NCBI GenBank assembly: GCA_046347945.1
Contig: JAXMFB010000005.1
Location: forward strand, 124,001 to 188,000
Reading direction: 5' to 3'
Length of the DNA stretch: 64,000 nt
DNA from: Zeimonas sp046347945
Lineage (GTDB): Bacteria > Pseudomonadota > Gammaproteobacteria > Burkholderiales > Burkholderiaceae_E
The notes beneath the pieces were generated by a model that was given only the letters and a program-made list of their open reading frames with translations, did no database searches and was not told the DNA's origin. Numbering within the stretch: position 1 is the first letter of the stretch; every line of letters begins with the position of its first letter. The position numbers were made by a program, and so were the translations under genes. This document shows, one piece after another, positions 38,560 to 47,430 of this stretch.

Positions 38560-39498
38560 ATGAGCGCATTGCACGCGCTTCGCCTGCTCGGAAGACAGGC
38601 GCGTTGGGCGCTGCCGGCGGGTGCGCTCATCGGCGTTGCGCTTCCCGACCTGGCAACGGCACTTCGTCCGCTGCTGACCGCGGCGGTCATCGGCACACTG
38701 ACCGCCACGCTGCTGCGGCTCGACTGGGACCAGCTCGCCGATCGGGCCCGCAGGCCGGCCCTGCCTGCCGCGATCACGAGCTGGCAACTCGTCGCCTCTC
38801 CGCTGCTGGTCTGGTTCGGCACGGCGCTCGCCGGCCTGCCTCCCGAGCCGAGACTGGCGCTGGTGCTGCAGGCGGCCGCGCCGCCGATCGGATCGGCCGC
38901 GGTGTTCGCGCTGATCCTGGGTCTCGACGGCATCCTTGCGGTGGTCGGAACCGTCTCGACGACGCTGCTGCTGCCCTTCACGCTGACGCCCCTGGTCGGG
39001 CTGCTGTTCCCGCAGGCCGGCGTCCAGGTCGATCTCGTCGCCTTCTTCGCACGCGTCGCGCTGCTGGTCGCGGTTCCGTTCGCGCTCGCCTGGGCGCTGC
39101 GGCGCGCCATCGGCACCGGGCGGCTCGCGCGCCACGACGAGGCGATCGGGGGCCTGAACGTGGCGCTGCTGGTCGTGTTCGCGATTGCCGTCATGGACGG
39201 CGTGACCGCGCGCCTGTTGCGCGACCCCGCTTTCGTCATGGGTCTCCTGCTCATGGCCTGCGCGTCCACCGCTGCGCTGCACGCCGCCGGCTACGCGCTG
39301 TTCCGGCGCGCGGGCGTGGCCTCGGCCTACAGCGCGGCGCTGATGAGCGGCAACCGCAACATGGGGCTGATGCTCGTGATCACGGCGGGCACCGCGGGCG
39401 AGGTCTTTTCGCTGTACGTGGGCCTCACGCAGATCCCGATGTACTTCGCGCCGTTGGCGCTGACGCCGTTCCTGCGGCGCAGCCTGCGCCCGCGCTGA
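38560..39498 (+). CDS. Bile acid:sodium symporter (BASS) family transporter
   Basis: 312 residues from ATG 38560 with about nine membrane segments. Seen: LQAAAPPIGSAAVFALILGLDG and SGNRNMGLMLVITAG, typical of BASS-type sodium-coupled anion transporters. A permease for an organic anion is likely; the substrate is not known. It ends 151 bases before the HD-GYP gene. Confidence 0.78.
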   Translation: MSALHALRLLGRQARWALPAGALIGVALPDLATALRPLLTAAVIGTLTATLLRLDWDQLADRARRPALPAAITSWQLVASPLLVWFGTALAGLPPEPRLALVLQAAAPPIGSAAVFALILGLDGILAVVGTVSTTLLLPFTLTPLVGLLFPQAGVQVDLVAFFARVALLVAVPFALAWALRRAIGTGRLARHDEAIGGLNVALLVVFAIAVMDGVTARLLRDPAFVMGLLLMACASTAALHAAGYALFRRAGVASAYSAALMSGNRNMGLMLVITAGTAGEVFSLYVGLTQIPMYFAPLALTPFLRRSLRPR

Positions 39499-39649
39499 GC
39501 GCCGAGCGCCAGGCGCCACCCGCCGCCCGGGGTGCCCGCGCCGCCACTCGTCGGGGTCCGTTGCAGCCCATCGTCGGAAGCGTGTCCGATTCCTTGGCGC
39601 CGCGCAACGCGGTGCCTACCATGGGCGGAGACCAAACCGTCCCGAATCG

Positions 39650-41116
39650 ATGCTCGCCCAGTCTCCATCGCCATCGCGTGTCCGTCTCGCCGTCGACAAG
39701 CTCGACTACGGCATGTTCGTCGCCGAACTCGACCGCCCATGGCTCGATACGCCGTTCCTGCTCGAAGGCCTGCTCGTGCAGAACGAGGCTGAACTGGAGG
39801 CGCTGCGCCAGTACTGTCAGTTCGTCTACGTCGACCTCGAACGCTCGACCGGGGCGGCGGCCGAGGCGATTCGCGACGCGCTCGCGCAGCGCGCCGCGAA
39901 GTCCCGGCCACCGCTCGCACCGATCGCCCGCCCGCGTGCGCTCGACGACGCTGCGGGCTGCGACGGCGACGCGCCCTCCGCGCTCGGCCGCCTGTTCGGG
40001 TGGCTGCGCGGGCGCGGCGGACGCGACGACGCGGCGGGCGGCCGCCACGACGATCATCGGAAGGCGGTCAGCGCCGCCGAACTGCAACTGCCGCCCGGGA
40101 TCGCGCTGCAGCCGTATTCCGAACCCGGGCCGATCGAGGCCGAGCTGCCACGCGCGACCCAGTCCTGGTCACGCGGTGCGGAAACCCTGCGCGCCCTGAT
40201 GGAAGACCTGCGGGACGACGCCCGCTCCGACCTGCGACACATCGACAAGGTCGCCGAGGGGCTGGTCGAGAGCATGGTCGAGACGCCCGATGCGATGCTG
40301 TGGGTCGCGCGCCTGCGCGACCAGGACAGGAACACCTACCATCACTGCCTGAAGGTCGGGATCTACCTGATCGCGCTCGGACGCCACATGGGCTTTCCAC
40401 GCCACGAGCTGGTGCGCCTCGGGCAGATCGGCATGCTCGCCGACGTCGGCAAGATCCGCCTGCCGCGCGCGCTGCTCGAGAAGCCGGGAATGCTGACGCC
40501 CGCCGAGCACGCCGTCGTCCGGCGCCACGTGCAGTTCGGCATCGAAGCGCTGCACAGGAGCATGACGCTGGACCGCATCGTCGAGCAAGGCATCATGCAG
40601 CACCACGAACGGATCGACGGCTCCGGGTATCCGCAGCGGCTCAAGGGCAAGGACATCTCGATTTTCGGACGCATGGCCGCGATCGCCGACTGCTTCGCGG
40701 CGCTGATCTCCGACCGGCCGTACGCGAAGGCCGTGTCGCCGCAGGAAGCGCTGATGCAGATGTACCAATGGTGCGGCACCTCGTTCCACGAGCCGCTGCT
40801 CGAACAGTTCGTTCAGGCGATCGGCGTGTTCCCGGTGGGCAGCCTGGTCGAGCTGTCCAACGGAGAAGCGGCGATCGTGCTGGCGCACAACCGCGTGCGT
40901 CGCCTCGAGCCACGCGTGCTGGTGCTGGCCGACGGCGGCGGCGCACTGCTGGACAAGCCCTTCGAGCGCGACCTGCTGAGTGGACCGGCCGACGATGCCG
41001 GCCGCCCGATCCGCATCACCCGCGGCCTTCCTGCCGGGGCTCGCGGGCTGCGACCCCGCGAATACTATGCGGACGAGATCGCCTCGACGGAGGACGGCGT
41101 CCTTGCACCCGCCTGA
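39650..41116 (+). CDS. HD-GYP domain protein with a degenerate HD motif
   Basis: 488 residues. N-terminal domain about 10-130 (VDKLDYGMFVAELDRPW) of the DUF3391 kind, a linker, and an HD-GYP domain about 225-400, which normally breaks down cyclic di-GMP. HHERIDGSGYP is intact, and the first metal-site His is present (NTYHHCLKVG), but the HD pair reads MLADVGK (Ala264-Asp265), so the metal-binding His is missing. It could be an inactive binding protein. The EAL gene starts within its 3' end. Confidence 0.9.
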   Translation: MLAQSPSPSRVRLAVDKLDYGMFVAELDRPWLDTPFLLEGLLVQNEAELEALRQYCQFVYVDLERSTGAAAEAIRDALAQRAAKSRPPLAPIARPRALDDAAGCDGDAPSALGRLFGWLRGRGGRDDAAGGRHDDHRKAVSAAELQLPPGIALQPYSEPGPIEAELPRATQSWSRGAETLRALMEDLRDDARSDLRHIDKVAEGLVESMVETPDAMLWVARLRDQDRNTYHHCLKVGIYLIALGRHMGFPRHELVRLGQIGMLADVGKIRLPRALLEKPGMLTPAEHAVVRRHVQFGIEALHRSMTLDRIVEQGIMQHHERIDGSGYPQRLKGKDISIFGRMAAIADCFAALISDRPYAKAVSPQEALMQMYQWCGTSFHEPLLEQFVQAIGVFPVGSLVELSNGEAAIVLAHNRVRRLEPRVLVLADGGGALLDKPFERDLLSGPADDAGRPIRITRGLPAGARGLRPREYYADEIASTEDGVLAPA

Positions 41117-42440
41117 GCGCGACTCGCCGCGGCTGCAGCCGGCCGAACTGCTGCAGCGCCTCGGCGAGCGGATGGCACGCGCGGACGGCACCCGCACCGC
41201 GCTGCTGGCGATCGAGCTGAGCCCCTCGGACCGGCGGCTGGCAATCGGCCACGGTCGCGCCGAGCGCGCCGCTCTCGCAGAGGTGGGGCGCCGGGTGGAA
41301 GCCGTGCTGCGTGCCGCCGATCGCTACGCGTTCGCGTCGCGCGAGGAGCTCTGGGTCCTGCTGGCCGACCTCCCGAGCGAGTCGCTCGCCGAACTGGCCG
41401 GCCGCACGCTGCTCGAGCGGCTGCGCAGGCCGATCCGCGCGCCTGGTTCACAGGATCCGCATGCGTCGATCCGCCTCCAACCCGCGGTCGGGATCGCCTG
41501 GATCGCTGCAAAGGGCGAGATCGACGCGCTTTCGGTGCTCGCGGTCGCCACCGAGGCGGCCGCGGCGCGCCGCGGCGCGGGCGGACACGGAATCCAGCTG
41601 CGCCGGGTGCGCGCGACCCGCGACAACGTACCGATGCAGCGGCAGGTCGAGCACGACCTCACCCGCGCCCTCGAAGACAACGAGCTCGAGGTGCACTTCC
41701 AGCCGCAGATCGACCTGCGCGGCGGCCAGTGTCGGTCGGCCGAGGCCCTGATCCGCTGGCGGCATCCGGACGGCCGCACGGTCAACCCGGAAGCAATCGT
41801 CGCGATCTGCGAGAAGCGCGACCTGATCCTTCAACTGACCCGCTTCACGCTGAACACCACGCTGCGACAGGCATCGGGGTGGGACACGCTGGGACTGCGC
41901 GTCTCGGTGGCGGTCAACCTCTCCGCAGCCACGCTGTCGGACCCGAGCCTGCCGCTGATGGTGTCGCAGGCGCTCGACACCTGGGACCTCCCGGCCGACC
42001 GACTTACGCTCGAGCTGACCGAAAGCGCACTGATCCGCAACCAGCAGGTTGCCCGCGAGACGATGAGGCAGCTCAAGCGGCTCGGTTGCCGGCTTTCGAT
42101 CGACGACTTCGGTACCGGCTACTCGCCGTACACCTACCTGCGCCAGTTCTCGTTCGACGAACTGAAGATCGACCAGTCGTTCGTGCGACGCGTGAACTCC
42201 GAGGCGGCCGACCTGCGCATCGTGCAGTCGCTGGTCGACCTCGCGCACGCCTTCGGGATGCACGCCGTCGCCGAGGGCGTCGAGGACGAGCAATCGGAGC
42301 GTGCGCTGCGCGCGCTGGGGTGCGACCTCGCGCAGGGCTGGTTCGTCTCGGCGGCGCTGCCCGCCGACGACTTCGCGGCCTGGTGCCTCGCGCGGGGCGC
42401 CAGGGACGCCGCGCGGCATCGCGAGACGGTCGGTTCCTGA
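41103..42440 (+). CDS. EAL-domain protein with degenerate GGDEF domain
   Basis: 445 residues. TTG 41103 was chosen since GGAGGA lies 8 bases upstream; ATG 41067 is an alternative. The N-terminal GGDEF-like domain (about 30-190) has lost its signature (FASREELWVLL), so it should not make cyclic di-GMP. The EAL domain (about 190-435) keeps its catalytic residues: EALIRW, ELTESAL, IDDFGTGYS, KIDQSFV and AEGVED, so it should cut cyclic di-GMP. Overlap with the HD-GYP gene (14 bases) shows translational coupling. Confidence 0.9.
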   Translation: MHPPERDSPRLQPAELLQRLGERMARADGTRTALLAIELSPSDRRLAIGHGRAERAALAEVGRRVEAVLRAADRYAFASREELWVLLADLPSESLAELAGRTLLERLRRPIRAPGSQDPHASIRLQPAVGIAWIAAKGEIDALSVLAVATEAAAARRGAGGHGIQLRRVRATRDNVPMQRQVEHDLTRALEDNELEVHFQPQIDLRGGQCRSAEALIRWRHPDGRTVNPEAIVAICEKRDLILQLTRFTLNTTLRQASGWDTLGLRVSVAVNLSAATLSDPSLPLMVSQALDTWDLPADRLTLELTESALIRNQQVARETMRQLKRLGCRLSIDDFGTGYSPYTYLRQFSFDELKIDQSFVRRVNSEAADLRIVQSLVDLAHAFGMHAVAEGVEDEQSERALRALGCDLAQGWFVSAALPADDFAAWCLARGARDAARHRETVGS

Positions 42441-42451
42441 TCGCGGCGCCG

Positions 42452-42946
42452 CTAGCGGGCGGCCCGCTTCGGCGAGCGCGCCAGACCGATCTGGTAGATG
42501 CCGTGGCAGGCGTTGCACTTGCCGAGCATCTCGCCCACCTGTCCCATCGTGTGCTTCGGGTCACCGAGCGACTCGGCGTCGAGTGCGATCGCGTCGAAGC
42601 TGCCGTGGACCGCGCCGGCCAGCTGCTTGAACGTGTCGGGCAGCTTGGCCACGGTTTCCGGCGGGATCTCGTTCGCCGCGCCGCTGCCCATCTTGCGCGC
42701 AGCGGCCGCCACGGCCTTCATGTCCTCGCCCGGCAGGGCCTCGCTGATCGTCTGCAGCACGGCCAGGAAGTTGCGCATCTCCTCGAGAACCAGGTGGCGC
42801 TCGGGATCGGTGAGCACCAGCACGGCGCGGCGGTCGGCCCCGGAGGCGGGCGCCGACGGGTGGGTGGGCCCCGCCGCGGGAGCGACCGCCGCGGCGAGCA
42901 GGCCGCCGAACACCACCAGCAGCACGGAACGAATGGAATGCTTCAC
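42452..42946 (-). CDS. Exported c-type cytochrome (cytochrome c'-like)
   Basis: 164 residues from GTG 42946 with GGAAGGA upstream. A signal peptide (SVLLVVFGGLLAAAVAPAA) precedes an all-helical body, and one heme site CNACH lies close to the C-terminus, the layout of cytochrome c' and c556. Last gene of the sox-type operon, 18 bases after soxZ. Role inferred: electron carrier or gas/redox sensor in the periplasm. Confidence 0.8.
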   Translation of the reverse strand: MKHSIRSVLLVVFGGLLAAAVAPAAGPTHPSAPASGADRRAVLVLTDPERHLVLEEMRNFLAVLQTISEALPGEDMKAVAAAARKMGSGAANEIPPETVAKLPDTFKQLAGAVHGSFDAIALDAESLGDPKHTMGQVGEMLGKCNACHGIYQIGLARSPKRAAR

Positions 42947-42963
42947 GACGGTCCTTCCCCGGT

Positions 42964-43278
42964 TCAGGCGATCGTCGCCTCGGCGCGGTCCTTCTCGCCC
43001 TTGTTGTCCTCCCACGCGACCACCAGCCTGTCGCCAGCCTTCGCGCCGCGGACGCGAAACGCGAACAGCGGGTTCTTCGAGATCGCTGGGCCCCATTGCG
43101 CCGCCACCACCTGCCTGTCGTTGATCGTCGCCGTGACGCTGTGGATGAAATGCGCGGGATAGGCCTGGCCGGTGGCCGGATCCTTGCGCTGGCCCGTTTC
43201 CATCGGGTGCATGATCAGCACCGCGACGTGTGCCGACCCGTCGACGATCCGCGCACGGATCTTCATGCTCGCTGCCAT
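42964..43278 (-). CDS. soxZ: Sulfur-carrier subunit SoxZ
   Basis: 104 residues with AAGGAGC before ATG 43278. SoxZ pairs with SoxY; the pair carries sulfur intermediates of thiosulfate oxidation in the periplasm. Seen: IRARIVDGSAHVAVLIMHPMETGQRKD in two parts, AHFIHSVTATIN and NPLFAFRVRGAKAGD. SoxZ has no signal peptide and is exported together with SoxY, in line with the sequence. Confidence 0.93.
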   Translation of the reverse strand: MAASMKIRARIVDGSAHVAVLIMHPMETGQRKDPATGQAYPAHFIHSVTATINDRQVVAAQWGPAISKNPLFAFRVRGAKAGDRLVVAWEDNKGEKDRAEATIA

Positions 43279-43306
43279 GGGATGCTCCTTGCTGCCGTGG
43301 ATCCGT

Positions 43307-43777
43307 TCAGCCGCCGCAGCCGCCGATCGTGACCTTGACCTCGCGGCTGGCGAACCAGGTCTTGCCGCCCGCCCTGACGACCGCCCTCACGGTCGAGCTC
43401 TGCCCGGCCTTGAATCGCGTGTTCACATACGCCTCGGCACCGTTCGAAAGGTCGAAGTGCGCGAGCAGCGGGAAGGGGTTCTTCTCGACCAGCAGCGAGA
43501 TCGACTCGGCGCCCGCGATGCGGGTGCTGACCTCGATCGGGATCAGCACGCCGTTCTCCGCGATGTCCGGCGTGGCGATCACGATGTCGGCACTCTGGAT
43601 CGCATCGGTCGCGCCGAGGCTCGCCAACGCCTCGGCGAGCGTCCTGGCGGCAAACCCGTGCGCGTTGCGCGGCGCGGCCGTTGCGCGCGGCGCATGCAGC
43701 AGGCCGGCGGCGGCGGCGAGCGCCAGTGCGCCGCCGGCGCCGCATTCCTTCAGTATCGATCTGCGAATCTGGTCCAC
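43307..43777 (-). CDS. soxY: Sulfur-carrier protein SoxY
   Basis: 156 residues from GTG 43777, with AGGAG upstream. A twin-arginine-like signal (RRSILKECGAGGALALAAAAG) fits Tat export with SoxZ. The C-terminus ends in GGCGG, the swinging arm whose Cys holds the sulfur substrate. Body motifs SADIVIATPDIAENG and NPFPLLAHFDL are family-typical. Confidence 0.94.
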   Translation of the reverse strand: MDQIRRSILKECGAGGALALAAAAGLLHAPRATAAPRNAHGFAARTLAEALASLGATDAIQSADIVIATPDIAENGVLIPIEVSTRIAGAESISLLVEKNPFPLLAHFDLSNGAEAYVNTRFKAGQSSTVRAVVRAGGKTWFASREVKVTIGGCGG

Positions 43778-43809
43778 TCGGTTCGACTCCTGCGAAAGAT
43801 CGACCCGCG

Positions 43810-44730
43810 CTAGCGGGCCGAGGGCACCGACACCGGATACCCGTTGGACAGCACGGTCATGAACACTTCGAGGTCGACATAGGCCGGGTCGCCGGGGGCG
43901 AGCGCCTGCGTGCGCATCTGCCCATGGCAGCGCGCGAAGCGCTGCTGGATCGACTCGAGCATGCCGATGGGCGTGCGATAGGTCGGGTAGTGCGCCGCGT
44001 CGCCGAAGGGCGACGTCGGCGTCTCGCCGCGCAACTTGTGTCCCATGATGCTGCCGGGCACGTGGCACGACGCGCAGGCGAAGTTGAGTTGCCCGGTCTT
44101 CGCGTAGAACAGTTCCTCGCCGCGGCGATACGCCGCCATCAGGCGCGCGTCGCCGATGTCGACCCGGATCGGCACGCCGGCCGATCGCGACTTGAACCAG
44201 ACCGACAGCTCGTTGTTCGGCGCCGAACCCTGTGCGATCCGCTCCCCGAGCACGCTGGCAGCGCAGTGCTCGATGCGATCCTCGACCGTCACCACGCGGC
44301 CGAGCGCGGCGTCGTGCTTCGGATATGCCGCCGCCAGGCCGGCCAGGTCCGCGCCGCCTTCCCCCAGGCAGGTCGCGAAGCGCCGGTCTCGCGCGGCGAG
44401 CGCGTTGAAGCGCGCCTCGCCCACATCGACCGCGAAGTGACCCGGGTGCAGGTCGATGCGATCGAGGTCCATGAATTTCCAGTTGAGCTTCCACTGCTGC
44501 TGCGCATCGCCGACCCATCCGGCGTGGCGCGCGAGCGCCTGCGGCGTTCTCCAGTAGCCGATCGTGTCGCTGAAGCCGACGTCGCCTTCGACGCCGCGCG
44601 CCGGATCGATCTGCGCGCGCGGGTACGTCTCGCGATACGGCTCGCCGGCCGCAGCGACCCCGATGGCCGCGACGCCGGCCGCCAGCGCGAGGCCCGCCGC
44701 AGCGAAGGCGATGCGCCGATGCCGGGTCAT
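43810..44730 (-). CDS. soxA: Cytochrome SoxA
   Basis: 306 residues from ATG 44730, overlapping the soxX stop (ATGA). With SoxX it joins thiosulfate to the SoxY cysteine. A signal sequence (AFAAAGLALAAGVAAIGVAAAG) leads the protein. One heme site CASCH is seen, and FARCHGQM carries the Cys expected to bind the heme iron. The N-terminal heme of diheme SoxA is missing (CLGEGG and HCAAS instead, probably a disulfide), so this is a one-heme SoxA. Confidence 0.93.
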   Translation of the reverse strand: MTRHRRIAFAAAGLALAAGVAAIGVAAAGEPYRETYPRAQIDPARGVEGDVGFSDTIGYWRTPQALARHAGWVGDAQQQWKLNWKFMDLDRIDLHPGHFAVDVGEARFNALAARDRRFATCLGEGGADLAGLAAAYPKHDAALGRVVTVEDRIEHCAASVLGERIAQGSAPNNELSVWFKSRSAGVPIRVDIGDARLMAAYRRGEELFYAKTGQLNFACASCHVPGSIMGHKLRGETPTSPFGDAAHYPTYRTPIGMLESIQQRFARCHGQMRTQALAPGDPAYVDLEVFMTVLSNGYPVSVPSAR

Positions 44731-45227
44731 CGCGAAGCCTGCAGGTAGGCGACCACGTCGCGGATCTCCTGGTCGCGCAGGATCTCGTTGGTGCCGAACG
44801 GCGGCATCAGCGTGTCGGCGTGGCGAGTGCGCATGTCGTAGACCGCCGCATAGATGTCTGCGTCGCTGCGCCCCGTGCTGCCGTAACGGGTCAGGTCGGG
44901 TCCGCGCGTCCCCGGCTGCGTGCCGCCCTGCATCGCGTGGCAAGCCAGGCAGTTGCCCTTGTCGCGCGCGTGTGCGATCCGCCTGCCCCGCTCGGCGTCA
45001 CCGGCCAGGGGCCCGTCGAGCGACTTCGCCACCGGCCTTCGCGTCGCGATGCGGCCGCAGGGCAGCGTGCGGCCCAGGCAGGGGAACGCGGCGTGGTCGC
45101 CCGGTGGCGGCGCGAGCTTCGGCGACGGCGACGGCGACGGCGACGGCGCAGGCGCCTGCGCGCAGGCGACGAGCGCGAGGAGCGCGACCGCCGCAGCGCA
45201 ACCGGTTCCCGCGAACCTCACCGGCAC
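44727..45227 (-). CDS. soxX: Cytochrome SoxX, probable lipoprotein
   Basis: 166 residues. The signal ends in LLALVAC, a lipobox, so the protein may be lipid-anchored, unlike typical soluble SoxX. A Ser-Pro repeat linker (from GGCGAC tandem units at 45121-45144) leads to the cytochrome part with heme site CLACH and distal Met in TLMPPFG. It starts 4 bases after the stop of the outer-membrane gene and overlaps soxA. Confidence 0.9.
   Translation of the reverse strand: MPVRFAGTGCAAAVALLALVACAQAPAPSPSPSPSPKLAPPPGDHAAFPCLGRTLPCGRIATRRPVAKSLDGPLAGDAERGRRIAHARDKGNCLACHAMQGGTQPGTRGPDLTRYGSTGRSDADIYAAVYDMRTRHADTLMPPFGTNEILRDQEIRDVVAYLQASR
45121..45144. repeat. Four 6-bp tandem units in soxX
   Basis: GGCGAC occurs four times in a row; in soxX it codes Ser-Pro repeats just after the lipobox. 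Copy number can change without frameshift, altering linker length. Confidence 0.85.
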
Positions 45228-45231
45228 CCCG

Positions 45232-46689
45232 CTAGAACGCGTACGTCAGCTGCACGCCGAAGCGGGCGCCGACCGAGTCCGACACGATGCGCGCGTTGCT
45301 CGTCTGGATGTCGCGCAGCGCAGCGGTGCCGCCGAGGTAGACCGCGTTCGGCGACTGGACGTCGCGCAGCTCGAGGTTCACCGTCAAGCGGGTCCGCGGA
45401 TTGAAGCGGTAGTTCACGCCGAACGTCAGGCTCTGGATCTTGCGGTAGTCGGCGCGGTTCCAGGTGGGCGTGCCCAGCGTCCGGTAGAGCTCGTCGTTGA
45501 GCGCGTAGCGGACGTCGAACTGCCAGTGGGTGTCGAGGTAGTAGCCGTAGTCGAGCGTGAAGCCGCGTGCCTTGTTGCCCTTCTCGGCGGCGATCTGCAG
45601 CTGGCCGCCGAAGGCTTCGTCGATCACGTTGCCGGTGGGCGTGTAGAAGATCATGCCGTCGGCGTACATCAGCTCGGCGCCCAGCCGGTGCCGGCCGCGG
45701 CCAGCGCCGAAGATCTCGCCGAGCGCCTTGAACCCGAAGCCGTGGCGGGTGAAGCCGAAGTCCTCGCTCAGGTCGCCGGCCGGGGTGATCTCGAAGTTGC
45801 GCGTGCCCTTCTGGCGATACGCGTAGAACTTCACGCCGTGCTTGTTCGGCCCCATGCCGCCCGGCAGGTCGTACTCGGACGAGAAGTACAGGTTCAGGTC
45901 CTTCGCGCCGTTGTAGTCGCGCAGGTCGTGCACGCCGCTGCCCTGCCCGACCATCACGGCGTACGTGTGGGTCCACTTGCCGGTCTTGAACGCGTCGAAG
46001 AACTGCACGCCCCAGTCGCGCCCGAGGTCGCTGTCGTAGCCGGTGAACGACGCGGTGCCGTCGCTCTGGCCGGGGATCGGCCGCGTGCCCTTGGTGTTGG
46101 TGCGCACGAAGCGCTCGAGCTGCACACGCGTGATGTAGTCGGTGGGCCAGATGTAGTTGACCGCGTCGAGGCTCTGGTAGATCTCCTCGGGGCCCGGCTT
46201 CTTCATCAGGCCGACGCGCATCCGCACGCCGGGCACGTAGCTGAAGGTCATCGTCGCGTCGGTGAGGCCGATCAGCCGGGCCCGCTTCGTGTCGAGCGGA
46301 TCGTAGGTCGCGCCGTTCATGCCGGCATTGGCCATCAGGAAATAGTTGATCCGCGACGGGATCAGGTTGCCGCGCAGGCCGACGCCGAGGTTGTCCAGGT
46401 TGAAGTCGGACTGGCGGTCGTGCAGCTCCGGGCCGACGCGGCAGTTGCCGTTGTAGCTGCCGTTGAGCAGCGAGAACCGGTTCGTGCCGACGTCGCGCAG
46501 CCCGGCGAGCTTGTCGCAGCCGTAGAAGTTCGTGTACGAGGCCTGCACGACGCCGAACACCTTGTGCGTCGTCGTCGGCGGCTCCATCGCCTGCAGCATC
46601 ACCCAGTCGGCAGCCGCGGCCGCCCCGGCGGCCGACAGCGCGGCCACCGCAGCCGCGCGGCAGGCGGCCTTCATCCACTCGACGCTCAT
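45232..46689 (-). CDS. Outer-membrane beta-barrel protein (porin-like)
   Basis: 485 residues from ATG 46689 with GGGGGAG upstream. A signal peptide (AAAVAALSAAGAAAA) is followed by alternating strands and turns typical of a phosphate-selective-type or similar porin, ending in LTYAF with the C-terminal Phe that marks outer-membrane barrels. Four bases upstream of soxX. Inferred role: entry of a sulfur compound or other substrate for the sox enzymes. The substrate is not known. Confidence 0.8.
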   Translation of the reverse strand: MSVEWMKAACRAAAVAALSAAGAAAAADWVMLQAMEPPTTTHKVFGVVQASYTNFYGCDKLAGLRDVGTNRFSLLNGSYNGNCRVGPELHDRQSDFNLDNLGVGLRGNLIPSRINYFLMANAGMNGATYDPLDTKRARLIGLTDATMTFSYVPGVRMRVGLMKKPGPEEIYQSLDAVNYIWPTDYITRVQLERFVRTNTKGTRPIPGQSDGTASFTGYDSDLGRDWGVQFFDAFKTGKWTHTYAVMVGQGSGVHDLRDYNGAKDLNLYFSSEYDLPGGMGPNKHGVKFYAYRQKGTRNFEITPAGDLSEDFGFTRHGFGFKALGEIFGAGRGRHRLGAELMYADGMIFYTPTGNVIDEAFGGQLQIAAEKGNKARGFTLDYGYYLDTHWQFDVRYALNDELYRTLGTPTWNRADYRKIQSLTFGVNYRFNPRTRLTVNLELRDVQSPNAVYLGGTAALRDIQTSNARIVSDSVGARFGVQLTYAF

Positions 46690-46771
46690 CTGTCTCCCCC
46701 TTGCGCGATCGTCGTCGCGTGCCGTTGACCAGGCGCGTTCGCGCCGCTTCGTGCAGCCGGCGCGTTCGCGC

Positions 46772-47404
46772 CTAGGGCGCCCGCAACCGCGGCGACGTGC
46801 CCGGCTGCCCCCTGAAGTGCGCGTGGCAGGCCACGCAGCCGGACGTGACGGTGCCGAAGTGCTGCGCGGCGGCAACCATGTCTCCCTTCTCGGCCGCCGC
46901 GGCCAGCTGCCGCGCGCCGCCTTCGACCGCCTCCTCCATCGCCGGAAGCACCGACAGCGCCTGCGTCGTCACCATCTCGATCGGCAGGTAGGGCAGCATC
47001 CCGCCGCGCGGCAGCCGGTGATTGGCGATCCGGCGCGCGGCGTCCGCGGCGAGTTCGCCGTTGTCGACCGCGATCGCCGCGCCGACCGCCTGGTAGTCGG
47101 CGAGGATCTCCTGCATGACCTGCCTGAGCGTCAGCCGGTCGCTCTGGCGCGGATGCTTCAGCGCCACCTTCATCAGGAACTGCTTGATCTGCGGCGACAG
47201 CGCGTTGGCCTTCTCGACCAGGTCGGGCGTCATCAGCGCCATCTGCTTCTGCATCAGCTCCATGCCGCGCCGCATCTCGGCCATGTCGGCCGCCGGTGGG
47301 TTCGCCTGCGCGCGGGCAGGGCCCGCCGATCCCGGCACCAGGCCGGCCAGCACCGCGGCCGCGCAGGCGGCGACCGCGGACAGGAGGAGGAAGCGATGTC
47401 TCAT
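46772..47404 (-). CDS. Exported c-type cytochrome of unknown type
   Basis: 210 residues from ATG 47404. A signal peptide (LLLSAVAACAAAVLAGLVPGSAG) precedes a mostly helical body and a C-terminal heme site CVACH, as in cytochrome c' relatives. Part of the minus-strand run with the DUF3365 gene (26 bases upstream) and the outer-membrane gene. A link to the sox electron chain is inferred. Confidence 0.78.
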   Translation of the reverse strand: MRHRFLLLSAVAACAAAVLAGLVPGSAGPARAQANPPAADMAEMRRGMELMQKQMALMTPDLVEKANALSPQIKQFLMKVALKHPRQSDRLTLRQVMQEILADYQAVGAAIAVDNGELAADAARRIANHRLPRGGMLPYLPIEMVTTQALSVLPAMEEAVEGGARQLAAAAEKGDMVAAAQHFGTVTSGCVACHAHFRGQPGTSPRLRAP

Positions 47405-47430
47405 CGTCGTGTTTCCTTCGCGAGAGGTGT

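Noticed and set aside
43780..43790. GGTTCGACTCC resembling a tRNA T-loop
   Set aside because: No acceptor stem or anticodon arm around it; it is the leader of soxY.
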